Source: an uncultured Sterolibacterium sp. (GTDB lineage Bacteria > Pseudomonadota > Gammaproteobacteria > Burkholderiales > Rhodocyclaceae). Taken from it: 64,000 nucleotides of DNA. Both the position numbers and the translations under genes were made by a program. The notes under the pieces were generated by a model. It ran no database searches and was not told where the DNA came from. It saw only the letters and a list, made by a program, of their open reading frames with translations. Location of the stretch: contig CAIVDC010000086.1 in the NCBI GenBank assembly GCA_903904605.1, forward strand, positions 1 through 64,000, written 5' to 3'. Shown here piece by piece: positions 26,440-42,351 of this stretch (position 1 is its first letter; each line of letters starts with the position of its first letter).

Positions 26440-26475
26440 GACGAAAAAGGGCGCCCGCGGGCGCCCTTTTTCGTC
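26440..26475. terminator. bidirectional intrinsic terminator
   Basis: A perfect inverted repeat (17-bp arms, from GACGAAAAAGGGCGCCC around a 2-nt centre) lies between the convergent porin gene and the dehydrogenase gene. A-tract and T-tract flank the GC stem, so it can terminate transcripts from both sides. Confidence 0.92.
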
Positions 26476-26510
26476 GGCGCCGAGGCGCCAGGCCGGCATC
26501 CTGTCCTGCT

Positions 26511-27449
26511 TCAGGCGAGGCCGTCGCTGATTTCGACATTTTCCGACTTCAACTCCAGCCCGGCGCTCTTCGCCGTCTCGAGCAACAGCGCCGAAAAGTC
26601 CACTTCGTCGTAGCCGCGGCCGACCAGGCCGGCGATCGACTCCCGCGTCGCGGCCGCCGCAGGCATCGGCACGCCGTAAGCCTTGGCGGTGCTCATGCCC
26701 AGATCCATGTCCTTGAGCAGCAGTTTGGGCGTAAACGTGACGTGGTCGAAGCCGAGATTCACCAGCGTCGGCGTCTTGTACTTGGTGTACATCGAACCGA
26801 GCACGCTGTCGTTGATCGACTCCAGGAAAACGTGGCGGGGAATGCCGGCCTTTTCCGCCAGGACGGTGATCTCGCAGAGATTCTGGATGATCACGCCGAA
26901 CATGGTGTTGTGGGCGATCTTCCAGATGCGCGCCAGTTCGCCCTCGCCCACCCACATTTCGCTCCTGCCGAACATCGCCAGGAAAGGCTTGACCTTCTCG
27001 TAGGCGGCCTTCGGGCCAGAAGCGACGACCAGAAGCTTGCCGGCCTTGACCACCTTCGCGTTGCCCGATACCGGCGCGCAGAGATAGGCTATGCCGCGCC
27101 GTTCCAACTCTGCCCGCACCTCGGCCGAACCTTCCTGCGAGATCGAGGAACTGTCGACCACCATCTTGGGTTTGGCCTGGGTCGAGAGCAGGCCCCCGGC
27201 ACCGAACAGCACTTCCTTCAGGTCGTCGGTGGTCGACACCATGGTAAACACGATGTCGCAGGCGGCGAGATCGGTCTTGCCTTCGACCAGTTTTGCGCCG
27301 TATTCGACCAGCGGCTCAGCCTTGCTGCGCGTCCGGTTCCAGACCGAAAGGTCGCAACCTTGCTTGAGCAGGCGCTTCGTCATCGCCTCGCCCATGCGCC
27401 CCAATCCGATCCAACCCAGTCTCAGCCCGTTGGGATTCTCTGCCGACAT
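26511..27449 (-). CDS. 3-hydroxyisobutyrate dehydrogenase family NAD(P)-dependent enzyme
   Basis: 312 residues from ATG 27449 (AGGAAAG 9 nt upstream). The N-terminal dinucleotide fold has LGWIGLGRMGEAMTKRLL. The substrate motif is present as SGNAKVVKAGKLLVVASG (usually SGGxxGAxxGxL), and the catalytic lysine is in IWKIAHNTMFG. The all-helical C-terminal domain completes a beta-hydroxyacid dehydrogenase. Family members oxidise 3-hydroxyisobutyrate or tartronate semialdehyde, or reduce succinic semialdehyde and glyoxylate. The exact substrate is open because the SGG motif is altered to SGN. With icmF nearby, valine/isobutyrate metabolism is possible. Confidence 0.82.
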   Translation of the reverse strand: MSAENPNGLRLGWIGLGRMGEAMTKRLLKQGCDLSVWNRTRSKAEPLVEYGAKLVEGKTDLAACDIVFTMVSTTDDLKEVLFGAGGLLSTQAKPKMVVDSSSISQEGSAEVRAELERRGIAYLCAPVSGNAKVVKAGKLLVVASGPKAAYEKVKPFLAMFGRSEMWVGEGELARIWKIAHNTMFGVIIQNLCEITVLAEKAGIPRHVFLESINDSVLGSMYTKYKTPTLVNLGFDHVTFTPKLLLKDMDLGMSTAKAYGVPMPAAAATRESIAGLVGRGYDEVDFSALLLETAKSAGLELKSENVEISDGLA

Positions 27450-27734
27450 TTTCGCTTTCCTTTCGATGATATTGCCTGACGGATAGTCATGAAGAGGCAT
27501 GCAAGCGTTTGCAAGCTTTGCCATTGTAGCGCATTGGGAAACTTTCTGTCGATCATTGCTTCCGGGAACGGAGGTCTGGAATGCCGCTTGAGATCCGTCC
27601 TAAGCCTCAGCGGGCCGCGCTCCGAAGGGAGGAGTAATGCGCGCGGCGCGTGTGACCGGCAACAGCGCGTCTCGCGAAGCCATGCGCCGACCGGATGCCG
27701 TGGGCATGCCGGCCGGCGGTGGCAGTCTCCCGCT

Positions 27735-29021
27735 TCAGCGGTCCTTGATCAGAACGCCCAAAGGCGCACTGTTGTTGCCCAGCATGAACAGGCTGTAGAC
27801 GCCCTGCGACTGCAAGGTCACGCCGCCGGTCGGATTGAACAGCGTAAGCCCCGTCGCCGAGGACACCACCAACGGGGAAATCAGGCCGCTGATCTGGCTT
27901 ATCGGCGTCGAAGCCTTGCCAAAAGCCACATTCAGCGCATAGGGAGTGTAGTTGCCCATCAGTCCGATGTTGCCGGCAAGCCCGGTGACGCCGTTGACCA
28001 AGCGCATCTTGAAGTTATTGCTGATCGGCAGCGTATTGTCGTCGTTGAGCGGCGCGGAAACGGCATACGGATTCGACGCACCATCGCCGGTCACGAGCAG
28101 GGTCGTGTCAGCGCCGGCACCGACCGTCATGGCGGGTGCGGTCACGGCAATGCTGTTGTTCACCTGCACGTTCATCGACAGGGCACCGGCCGGAACCAGA
28201 AGATAGGGACTCGGGTTCGGCGAGGGCAGCGAAGAGGCAACGGAGACGCCGTTCGCCGTAGCGGTAACGGTTGCATTGGCGCCGCTCGCCGTCACATTTG
28301 CGACGACGCGCACGCGAGCAGATGCATTGGGCTGCGCGCTGACCGTCCCTTGCTGATTCAGGAGCACGCCGTTGACCAGATAACCCCCGGTCGTGCTGGT
28401 CAGTGCCAAGGTCGTGATCTGCTGATTGCTGAGCGTGACCGACGGGATATCGAGTCGGACGTCCGCCGCGTTGCCGGCCCCGGTCACCCAGATTTCATAG
28501 GTGCCCTGAGCGGACGAGAAGTAATTGGTCAGCCCGGTAAGATAGGTCACCAGAGGCGACGTGGTCGACTTGTTGCCGCCGGTTGCCATCAGATAAACGT
28601 CCACGCTGCCGGCATCCGGCGAGAGGTTGACGACGCGGATCTTGCCGAAGCCGGTCGCCGGCGCCGCCTCGTTGTCAGTCAGCAAGGCGCCCTGCAGGTG
28701 CTGCGCCGAGGTGTAGGCCAACAGCGTGTAGTTGCCCGCAGCGAGCGCATAGGTGTTCTGCCACGCCGCGATTCCCGTTCCTGCCGCAGCCAGCGTGATC
28801 GGGTAGGTACCGGAAGCAATGCTGACGTAACTGCTCCCGCTACCCGTCGCGACCGCGGAAGCAAAGGTGGAGGTAGACGAAATCATGTCGAGGGATGCAT
28901 AGTTGGTGCTCGCATTCACCAAGCGCAGAGTGCTGGTGGAAGTGCTGCTGCTGCTCTTCGAGCAGCCCTGAAGCGCGGCCAGGGCGAGCAGCAGGGACAA
29001 GACAATTCCTATCGTTTTCAC
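27735..29021 (-). CDS. DUF4397 domain lipoprotein
   Basis: 428 residues from GTG 29021 with GGAG 5 nt upstream. The N-terminal lipoprotein signal LLLALAALQGC sets the lipidated Cys at residue 20, and a Ser/Thr-rich linker follows. At least two copies of the DUF4397 pattern are visible: STLRLVNASTNYASLDM and GKIRVVNLSPDAGSVDVYL. A weaker one, FKMRLVNGVTGLAGNIGLM, lies near the C-terminus. This is a secreted beta-sandwich repeat protein anchored to a membrane; function unknown in the family. The 285 nt between it and the dehydrogenase gene upstream of its end hold no convincing gene. Confidence 0.82.
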   Translation of the reverse strand: MKTIGIVLSLLLALAALQGCSKSSSSTSTSTLRLVNASTNYASLDMISSTSTFASAVATGSGSSYVSIASGTYPITLAAAGTGIAAWQNTYALAAGNYTLLAYTSAQHLQGALLTDNEAAPATGFGKIRVVNLSPDAGSVDVYLMATGGNKSTTSPLVTYLTGLTNYFSSAQGTYEIWVTGAGNAADVRLDIPSVTLSNQQITTLALTSTTGGYLVNGVLLNQQGTVSAQPNASARVRVVANVTASGANATVTATANGVSVASSLPSPNPSPYLLVPAGALSMNVQVNNSIAVTAPAMTVGAGADTTLLVTGDGASNPYAVSAPLNDDNTLPISNNFKMRLVNGVTGLAGNIGLMGNYTPYALNVAFGKASTPISQISGLISPLVVSSATGLTLFNPTGGVTLQSQGVYSLFMLGNNSAPLGVLIKDR

Positions 29022-29413
29022 AGGTGCTCCATTTCTTAGTTTGAACGTATCGGCATGGACTTGCCGGGCGCGTCTCGCGACCGCATGCCGCCGAATTGAC
29101 TACTATAACATTTAATCATTATCCGCCAGGAGCCGGTTAGGGCGGGCAAACATTTTGTAACGCCGCGTAGCAGGTGTTCCGGGCTATTAAAGTCGAAAAC
29201 TCAGCTGCCCTGCCCAACTTACCAAGCTTACTCGAGACCAACGTGGTCGAAAACCGACAGCAGTTCGACTACCAGTCGCCGGCGAGAAGCTGTGACGGCG
29301 CGCAGAACTGCGGTTCTGAGCGTCCGCTCCTTAGAACTCCCTACGCCCGAACCCGACCCACAACCGACATTTGACACCTGCATATCGCATGTCGGGTTGT
29401 AACAGTACTCCAG
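29022..29413. other. intergenic region at the island's left boundary
   Basis: There is no convincing gene in 392 nt. The first 130 nt, AT-richer, probably hold the promoter of the minus-strand DUF4397 gene. From 29175 the DNA is island sequence, starting with the insertion-sequence-like end. Near 29371-29400 an imperfect inverted repeat (arms around CCGACAT / ATGTCGG) sits just past the hydrolase gene's 3' end and could be a weak terminator for it. Confidence 0.5.
29175..29202 (+). repeat. IS-like terminal repeat, left copy
   Basis: It begins TGTTCC and ends ATTAAAGTCGAAAACTC (17 nt identical to the right copy). It matches the inverted copy at 32768-32795 at 24 of 28 positions. A further related unit, GTGGTCGAAAACC, occurs about 40 nt inside. 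TGT-starting ends with nested inner repeats suggest IS21-family ends, an assignment I cannot verify. Confidence 0.65.
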
Positions 29414-30190
29414 TCACTGTCCCTCTTGGCGAGTATCGAGAAACCAGCATACTTCGTTCTTTGCGTCATCGCTGGTGGCCAGTTGAAAATGATCTACCCC
29501 CGGAATTTCCAGATAGCGGCCGCGCGGAAGCGCTTCGGCAAGGCGAGAACCGCGCCCGAGAACCGGATCCTTCTCGGCGCTGACGACCAAGACCGGCATC
29601 GTCGCCTTGCTCAAGTCAGCCAGTGAGCAATGCGGATATTCGGCACGTAGCATCGCGGCAGCGGCGATTCGATCTCGGCAGCCATGCGTCGCGAAATCCC
29701 AGTAGGCAGCCTCATACCTAGGCAGGTGGACGGGCTCGGTGTCATGTTCGATCGCTGCGGCAAGTCGCGCCGTCACTTCCGATAGCACATAGGGAGGCAG
29801 CCCCATAAGTCCGTCGCCGGCAGCCATTAGGACTGCCTTGTCGAAGCGTTGTGGCGCTGTATGGAGCAAGTGAAGTGCAATGACGCTTCCATGCGAATAA
29901 CCGACGAGGGAAGTCTTCTGTAGGCCCAAATGGTCGAGTAAAGCCAATACGTCGCCACCCAGAACCGTTGAGCCGTAGGCAGAAACATCGTGCGGTTTGT
30001 CGCTTTTGCCATGACCTCTGAAATCCACTGCTACGGCCTGCAGCCCGTGGTAGACAATCCAGTCTATCCACCCGAACGTCCGATAGCTGCCGGTAAAGCT
30101 CATGCTCATCCCGTGCAGAAGTATGACCGGCGCACCACTCCCGTGCACCTCGTAATAGATGGCGTACCCATCGCGTACAAAATGTGGCAT
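29414..30190 (-). CDS. alpha/beta hydrolase
   Basis: 258 residues from ATG 30190 (GGGAG 6 nt upstream; the frame is open to 30334 but without a site). It has the oxyanion-hole motif LLHGMSMS (24-31), DFRGHGKSDKP, nucleophile elbow GYSHGS with Ser99, acid Asp in VSAEKDPVLG, and His in IPGVDHFQ near residue 239. The catalytic triad is therefore complete. It resembles esterases/haloperoxidase-like hydrolases of the MhpC type; the substrate cannot be inferred. It lies inside the lower-GC island next to its left terminal repeat, so it was probably acquired with the element. Confidence 0.85.
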   Translation of the reverse strand: MPHFVRDGYAIYYEVHGSGAPVILLHGMSMSFTGSYRTFGWIDWIVYHGLQAVAVDFRGHGKSDKPHDVSAYGSTVLGGDVLALLDHLGLQKTSLVGYSHGSVIALHLLHTAPQRFDKAVLMAAGDGLMGLPPYVLSEVTARLAAAIEHDTEPVHLPRYEAAYWDFATHGCRDRIAAAAMLRAEYPHCSLADLSKATMPVLVVSAEKDPVLGRGSRLAEALPRGRYLEIPGVDHFQLATSDDAKNEVCWFLDTRQEGQ

Positions 30191-31240
30191 GAAGATCTCC
30201 CTAAGCGCTTGCGGTCCCGGGCAACTATAACCCAAACGCGCGTCTTGAGTGCGTGATCTGCCCGACGGAAAACTGCCGTTGTAATTGCAGCGCCCCATAG
30301 CCACCAGTCGCCAGTTGCCGACAGGCACAAACAACCTCAGGAGCCGCCTCCTGAACTATTCAGGCATCACTCCGGCGAGCGCCCGGTTGGCAATCGACAG
30401 CCGCCAGTATGCCCTCGCTGAAATGGAATCGCTTTACGGTCATGCCGACGCATCGGGCGATGTGCTCACAATCATCGAGTATTCGCAGACATCCCGAGCC
30501 TGCGCAAGCTCATGCCGTGCTTCCTCAACAATTCGACTTCCAAATGAAGCTCGTCTGTGACCACGACGCACTTTCAAAAGCCGGCCATCTTCTCAAATAG
30601 GAGTATCAATTTCCAATCGGCCCTCTGTGTCAGTTTACGTCCGGCGGTGACATCTTCTACTGCACCTTTCGACCTGAACAATTACATATATCGTATTGTT
30701 TAATATATCGTTTAGCCAATTGCAATCGCTATGCCATCAGACTATTTTGACAACATTTAGTGATCGGGAGTCATTTCATGACCGAATTGTTTTGTTATTG
30801 CCTATTGTACTTGTCTTGACGTTCTTCAAGATCGATCAGTACTGGTACAGAATCCATTCCGCCGAAACCGCATTGCGATTACAGATTCGCGGGCTATCGA
30901 GATTCGGGAGATCCCCGCCTTGAATCGTCGCATTGGAAACGGAACTCGCCGTGCGGCAGGTAGGGCTCTGCCTCAGCTAGGCGAATGATTCACTTTGATT
31001 GAGCCCGCGTAAATGACTAGCAAATGAAGTATGCCATGTCCGGGGTACTGCATGCCGGGGACGATTGCAGATGCCTTGTCTTGTAGCGGGTAGACGTTGA
31101 AGTACGTCGCCGGCTTGGCCTCGTCGACGCTCTCATGGGCATGCAGATAGGCATACTCATGCTTGACGCATTTCCAGAGCTGCTCACGAATCCACTGAGG
31201 CTTAGGGACGGAGCACGGAGCATGAACTCAAGAGGTTGTT
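30191..31240. other. noncoding or decayed DNA within the island
   Basis: About 1 kb lacks a convincing intact gene. Short open frames at 30285-30560 and 30696-30923 have neither ribosome binding sites nor recognisable motifs. The part from 30600 to 30860 is AT-rich. 31017-31200 holds the transposase remnant listed separately. The last 30 nt contain the AAGAGG site of the next gene. Confidence 0.5.
31017..31200 (-). pseudogene. IS3-family transposase (OrfB) C-terminal remnant
   Basis: On the minus strand, one frame reads EQLWKCVKHEYAYLHAHES then VDEAKPATYFNVY, and after a frame change the neighbouring frame reads STPDMAYFIC before a stop. IS3-type transposases end with LWxxxKxEYxYLHxxxxxxEAxxxxxxxxxxYN followed by RPHxxLxxxTPxxxYF, so both halves match in order. 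Only the last 60 or so codons remain, and they are split by a frameshift. This is a dead mobile-element fragment inside the island. Confidence 0.72.
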
Positions 31241-32161
31241 ATGAGGCCTTCGACGTACCGTGAAGAGCGACGCAGGATGAAATCAGGCACGGCTGGACTT
31301 GTTCAATATATCGCTCTAGCCATCTGCATTCTCCAGGCTGCCTGCGGTGGCGGCGGCGACTCTGGAACAGCAGCAGCCCAATATGCCTGCTGTATCGGTG
31401 GTTGTCCCTCTACAACAATAGTCCCGCCAGTCAGTTTCAGTGCATTATCAACTCCGATGTTGTGTGCGACGACAACTGAGGATCAAGTGTTGATTCTCGG
31501 CGACTATACAATCTCAACAGACGCGTGGGGCGTATTTGGCAATGACACAAAAGCCAGCTTTGTCGACTGTGTTCAGGGCTCAATAATTGGCGCTTCGGTG
31601 CAGACAGGTGTAGCAGTTCACTTCACTTGGGACTTTGGGTCTCGGACCGGGCCTATTTGGAGTTCAGGAAATGGTGTAAAGGCTTACCCTGAAATCAGCT
31701 ACACACCGGCCGGAAAACCCTTGACGCCGATTGCCTTTGCTGACTTAGGCCAAGTAACCATGCAGCACGATGTCACGGCTTCGGCCACAGGAGACTACAA
31801 TATCGCTTACGACTTATTCGCAGATGCCCAGCCTGCAATCAAGTCAGCAAAGTGGCCACATGATGCAGAAATAATGATTAAGTTCTCGGAGACATGGTGC
31901 ACTGGCCCAGTCATTGATACCGTCACTATCGGTGGAAACGAATACCACGTTACCGTAAACATCGACAATTGGAAGTACATAGTATTCTCCAGCACAAAAC
32001 AGCTCCTGAAGAGCAGTATCCGTCTCAAGGATTTCACCGACTACCTTGTTGCGAAAGGCCAATTGCCAAGCGTCTACTACCTTAGCTCAATTGAATTCGG
32101 TAGTGAAGTCGTTGATGGCGCCGGCAGCGTCGCTATCAACTCCTTTAGTGTTACGCAATAA
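31241..32161 (+). CDS. putative GH12-like secreted glycoside hydrolase lipoprotein
   Basis: 306 residues from ATG 31241 (AAGAGG 5 nt upstream; ATG 31277 is an alternative that keeps the signal). A lipoprotein signal ends LQAAC with Cys35. The rest matches, by eye, the glycoside hydrolase family 12 pattern: WGVFGN, VKAYPEISY, GDYNIAYDLF, then EIMI with Glu210 as candidate nucleophile. VYYLSSIEFGSEVVDGAG holds Glu289 as candidate acid/base. GH12 enzymes cleave beta-1,4-glucans or xyloglucan. Base composition is clearly lower in GC than the chromosome around it, in line with transfer. EIMIKF replaces the usual EIMIWL, so activity needs testing. Confidence 0.6.
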   Translation: MRPSTYREERRRMKSGTAGLVQYIALAICILQAACGGGGDSGTAAAQYACCIGGCPSTTIVPPVSFSALSTPMLCATTTEDQVLILGDYTISTDAWGVFGNDTKASFVDCVQGSIIGASVQTGVAVHFTWDFGSRTGPIWSSGNGVKAYPEISYTPAGKPLTPIAFADLGQVTMQHDVTASATGDYNIAYDLFADAQPAIKSAKWPHDAEIMIKFSETWCTGPVIDTVTIGGNEYHVTVNIDNWKYIVFSSTKQLLKSSIRLKDFTDYLVAKGQLPSVYYLSSIEFGSEVVDGAGSVAINSFSVTQ

Positions 32162-32282
32162 GGCTTGTCTGAAACCAGAAGGAAACAAGCTTGACAGAAT
32201 ATCTTCACTGGGGAAGAAGCCATTGTCATTGCGGCGTTACGCTTCAGGGGGAGTCCGCCTTTGAAGGGCGGTGCAGAAAATA

Positions 32283-32420
32283 ATGAAATTCAAGATATGT
32301 CTAGAACTGGCCGGTCTGCTGGCCGAGACGGTGTTGTTTGCCGTACAGCCCGCGGCTGCGTCCACCTTGACATATGACTGCTTCAGATGGGGTCATGCGT
32401 TCCCCTCAATAAGTTGGTAG
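32283..32420 (+). CDS. short signal-peptide-bearing ORF, possibly truncated
   Basis: 45 residues: MKFKICLELAGLLAETVLFAV then QPAAASTLTYDCFRWGHAF. A plausible Sec signal with cleavage after AAA is followed by STLTYD, a beginning seen in exosortase-type (PEP-CTERM) secreted proteins, and then an early stop. There is no clear ribosome binding site. Probably the 5' fragment of a lost secreted protein gene, listed with low confidence. Confidence 0.3.
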   Translation: MKFKICLELAGLLAETVLFAVQPAAASTLTYDCFRWGHAFPSISW

Positions 32421-32767
32421 TTTGTTACATCGGGTCAAGCAGAAGATCACGATGAGTGGGCGAGCGACAGCGCCGATCACTTTGCTGCCCTTCATTACGT
32501 CGAGGGCTGAGCAGTTCCCGTGGGCACGGACCATGCACCCGGGCTTTTTTTTGGAAGCGGCCCCTCGAATCGTTAATCCTGGTTACCCCGGTCAGCGAAC
32601 TTTTGGCGTCCGGTCAGGCCGGGGACCAGCCAATAGCCCACCGGCCTACGCTGCTTGAATGGCCATTCTGACAGTCTTTTTCAAAATCGCCGAGCGGCTT
32701 CTTTTCTACCTTCCTTTGTACCGCTCTCAGTTTTCGGCTCCATTGACGAGTTCTCGACTTTAATGGC

Positions 32768-32795
32768 GAGTTTTCGACTTTAATTGGTTGGAACA
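32768..32795 (-). repeat. IS-like terminal repeat, right copy
   Basis: Inverted relative to 29175-29202; read on the minus strand it starts TGTTCC and ends ATTAAAGTCGAAAACTC. A second 17-nt unit (32748-32764, one mismatch) and a third, weaker CGAAAACTG unit near 32728 follow inward. Multiple stepped copies inside a TGT end are usual for IS21-type elements. Confidence 0.65.
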
Positions 32796-32818
32796 ACAGG
32801 ACGAGCCATTGGCCGGGC

Positions 32819-34636
<1,818 letters not shown>

Positions 34637-34691
34637 GGACGAGCCCCTTCTGATATCGCCAGAATCGACAACTCATTGAAATGAATCTTTC

Positions 34692-36056
34692 TCAAGCCTT
34701 CTTCACCGGGCGCTTCCAGCCGGGAACAGTCACCTGCTTCGCACGCGAAACGGTGAGCGAATCCGGTGGCGCATTGCTGGTCAGAGTGGTGCCGGCGCCC
34801 AGCGTCGCGCCCCGGCCGACGGTGACCGGCGCCACCAGTTGCGTGTCCGATCCGATGAACACGTCGTCCTCGATCACCGTCCGATGCTTGTTGGTGCCGT
34901 CGTAGTTGCAGGTGATGGTGCCGGCACCGATGTTGACGCGACTCCCAACTTCCGAGTCGCCGACGTAGGAGAGGTGGTTGGCCTTCGAGTGGTCGGCGAT
35001 GCTGCTGTTCTTCACCTCGACGAAGTTGCCGATATGCACATCCTGGCCCAGCTCCGTGCCCGGCCGCAACCGGGCGTAAGGCCCGATGCGGCAGGCAGGG
35101 CCGATGTTCGCGGAGTCGATATGGGAAAAGGCGGCAATGCGGCTGTCCTCGCCGACCGAACAGTCCTTGATCAGGCAATTCGGTCCGATGACGACGCCAT
35201 CGCTGAGCTCGACGCGGCCTTCGAACAGGCAATTGATGTCGATGAAAACGTCGCGGCCGCAGACGAGTTCGCCGCGCACGTCGATCCGGGCCGGATCGGC
35301 AAGCTGCACCCCTTCGTCCATCAACTGCTGCGCCAGGCAGCCCTGGCGGACGCGTTCCAGGGCAGCTAGTTGCGACTTGCTGTTGACCCCCTGCACTTCC
35401 CAGGTATCGGCCGGATGCACCGAGCGCACCGCCAGTTTTTCGGCTGCCGCGAGCGCGACGATGTCGGTGAGGTAATACTCGCCCTGGGCGTTATTCCGGC
35501 CGAGTGTCGGCAACCACGCCGCCAACCGTCCGGTGGGCGCGACCAGGATGCCGGTATTGACTTCGGCGATGGCGCGTTCCTTTTCGCTGGCATCCTTATC
35601 TTCGACGATCCGCAAGACCGTGCCGTCGTCGGCGCGGACGATGCGGCCATAGCCGTGGGCGTCGTCCAGGCAGACGGTCAGCAATGCCAGGGCGGCATCG
35701 CCCGATTCCGCAATCAGGCGGTTCAGGGTTTCGACGCGGGTCAGCGGCACGTCGCCGTAGAGAACCAGGGTCCGGCGGGTCGGGTCGAGATGCGGCATGG
35801 CCTGCAGCACGGCGTGGCCGGTGCCGAGTTGCGGCTCCTGCTTCACCCAGATGACCTCGGCACGGGAAAGCGCGGCGGGCACTTCCTCGCCGCCGTGGCC
35901 ATAGACCACGCAGATCCGCCCGGACTCGCCAACCGCTGACCGCGCGGCATCGAGCACATGTGCCAGCAGCGGCTTGCCGGCGAGCAGATGCAGCACCTTG
36001 GGCCGCGCGGAGCGCATGCGTTTCCCCTGCCCGGCGGCAAGGATGACCACGTTCAT
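34692..36056 (-). CDS. glmU: bifunctional UDP-GlcNAc pyrophosphorylase GlmU
   Basis: 454 residues from ATG 36056 (an in-frame TTG at 36065 is less likely). The N-terminal uridylyltransferase domain has [18 protein letters not shown] and YGDVPL. The C-terminal left-handed beta-helix has hexapeptide repeats ([18 protein letters not shown]..., [17 protein letters not shown]) for acetylation of glucosamine-1-phosphate. It completes the UDP-GlcNAc pathway with glmS, encoded directly downstream. 24 nt separate it from the gltD stop upstream, so the cell-wall and glutamate synthase genes may share a transcript. Confidence 0.97.
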   Translation of the reverse strand: MNVVILAAGQGKRMRSARPKVLHLLAGKPLLAHVLDAARSAVGESGRICVVYGHGGEEVPAALSRAEVIWVKQEPQLGTGHAVLQAMPHLDPTRRTLVLYGDVPLTRVETLNRLIAESGDAALALLTVCLDDAHGYGRIVRADDGTVLRIVEDKDASEKERAIAEVNTGILVAPTGRLAAWLPTLGRNNAQGEYYLTDIVALAAAEKLAVRSVHPADTWEVQGVNSKSQLAALERVRQGCLAQQLMDEGVQLADPARIDVRGELVCGRDVFIDINCLFEGRVELSDGVVIGPNCLIKDCSVGEDSRIAAFSHIDSANIGPACRIGPYARLRPGTELGQDVHIGNFVEVKNSSIADHSKANHLSYVGDSEVGSRVNIGAGTITCNYDGTNKHRTVIEDDVFIGSDTQLVAPVTVGRGATLGAGTTLTSNAPPDSLTVSRAKQVTVPGWKRPVKKA

Positions 36057-36080
36057 GGCTGTCAAGGCTGCCCGAGGCCT

Positions 36081-37534
36081 CTAGCGCGGCAGCAGACTCG
36101 TTCCCATCAGGAACTCATCCACAGCGCGGGCGCACTGCCGGCCTTCGCGTATCGCCCAGACCACCAGCGACTGGCCGCGGCGCATGTCGCCGGCTGCGAA
36201 TACTTTCGGCACGCTGGTGGCGTAGGCGCGAACCGAGCCGTCCGCGGCGTCTTCGGCATCCGCCTTGACATTGCTGCGCGCGTCCCGGGTCACGCCAAAG
36301 GCATCGAGCACGCTACCCACCGGGCCAAGGAAACCCATCGCGAGAAATGCCAGATCGGCCTCGAGGGTGAACTCCGAACCGGGGATCTCGTGCATCTTGC
36401 CGTCCCGCCATTCCAGGCGAACCGCCTTCAAGGCTTTCAGCCTGCCCTTGTCCCGGCCTTCCCCCCCGATGAATTCCTTGGTCGCCACCGACCAGTCGCG
36501 CGAACAGCCTTCGTCGTGCGAACTCGAGGTGCGCAGTTTCATCGGCCAATAGGGCCAGACCAGCGGCCCATTCTCATGCTCGGGAGGGCGGGGCATGAGT
36601 TCGAACTGGACCACGCTGGCCGCACCCTGGCGATTCGATGTGCCGACGCAGTCCGAACCGGTATCGCCGCCGCCGATGACCACCACATGCTTGCCCGTGG
36701 CCTTGATCTGCCCCGGCAGACTGTCTCCGGCATTGACCTTGTTCTGCTGCGGCAGGAACTCCATGGCGAAATGAACACCTTCGAGTTCCCTGCCCGGCAC
36801 AGGAAGATCGCGCGGGTTTTCGGCGCCGCCGGCAAGGACCACGGCGTCGTACTCGGCGAGTATTCTGTCCGCCGGCACGTCCACACCGACATGCTGTCCG
36901 ACCCGAAATTCGACGCCTTCGGCCTGCATCTGCGCCATACGGCGATCGATATGCGATTTCTCCAGCTTGAAGTCAGGTATGCCGTAGCGCAGCAGGCCGC
37001 CGATCCGGTCGTTCTTTTCGAACAGGGTTACGGCGTGGCCGGCGCGCGCCAGTTGCTGGGCAGCCGATAGGCCGGCAGGACCGGAACCGATCACCGCTAC
37101 TTTCCTGCCGGTCCTGGCCTGCGGCGGTTCCGGGGCGATCCAGCCTTCTTCCCAGCCACGGTCGATGATGGCGTGCTCGATCGACTTGATGCCCACCGCG
37201 TCATCGTTGATATTGAGCGTACACGCCGCTTCGCAGGGCGCCGGACAGATCCGGCCGGTGAACTCCGGAAAGTTGTTGGTCGAGTGCAGGACAGTCAAAG
37301 CCTGCCGCCACTCCTGGCGGTACACCAGGTCATTCCAGTCCGGAATGATGTTGTTTATCGGGCAGCCGTTGCTGCAGAACGGAATGCCGCAATCCATGCA
37401 GCGCGCACCCTGGATCGCCGCCTCCTCAGGGGAAAGGTGGAGCACGAACTCCCGGTAGTTCTTCAGGCGTTCGGCCACCGGCAACTGCGCTTCCGACAGG
37501 CGCTGGTATTCCATGAAGCCGGTAACCTTGCCCA

Positions 37535-37535
<1 letters not shown>
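36081..37535 (-). CDS. gltD: glutamate synthase small (beta) subunit GltD
   Basis: 484 residues. It has N-terminal cysteine clusters ([19 protein letters not shown] and CPAPCEAAC) for 4Fe-4S centres, an FAD site [22 protein letters not shown] and an NADPH site [13 protein letters not shown]. It feeds electrons from NADPH to the large subunit for glutamate formation from 2-oxoglutarate and glutamine. Its ATG overlaps the gltB stop (TAATG, sharing base 37535), so translation is probably coupled. Confidence 0.97.
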
Positions 37536-42166
<4,631 letters not shown>

Positions 42167-42351
42167 CTTATTTTTCCTCAATACTGTGCCGAAGACAATC
42201 TCGGCCGGTAAAAAAGCCGGGCGCCCCAACAACTGGGCAACGCTCCGGCTTAGACAATCCAATGGGCGAGCGTGGAAATATACCGCCAAACGGCGATGAA
42301 TTCAACACGCTGCAGTGCAACAGGAAGCAAATCCGCCAATAGGCTCGCGGG

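Larger units (their letters stand above)
29175..32795. mobile_element. 3.6-kb accessory island bounded by inverted IS-like ends
   Basis: The segment between the two inverted 28-nt repeats is visibly lower in GC than its surroundings, especially 30.6-32.2 kb. It contains a hydrolase gene, a decayed IS3-type transposase tail and a GH12-like secreted protein gene, with unusually long noncoding stretches. No complete transposase is present, and no exact target-site duplication is visible (GCAGG before the left end, ACAGG after the right). Confidence 0.55.
32162..32818. other. intergenic region at the island's right side
   Basis: The 657 nt hold a possible 45-codon signal-peptide-like frame (listed), a hairpin-like GGGCTTTTTTTT tract near 32550, and the right terminal repeat with its inner copies (32728-32795). 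No other gene is supported. The last 20 nt reach the 3' end of glmS. Confidence 0.5.

Noticed and set aside
30285-30923. Two short plus-strand open frames in the island
   Set aside because: No ribosome binding sites, no motifs, biased composition; treated as noncoding or decayed DNA.
29170-32800. Target-site duplication flanking the island
   Set aside because: GCAGG on the left and ACAGG on the right agree at 4 of 5 positions only; not exact, so not claimed.
42167-42300. Riboswitch or attenuator in the gltB leader
   Set aside because: GC-rich arms around a T-run are visible, but no known riboswitch core or paired alternative structures could be recognised.
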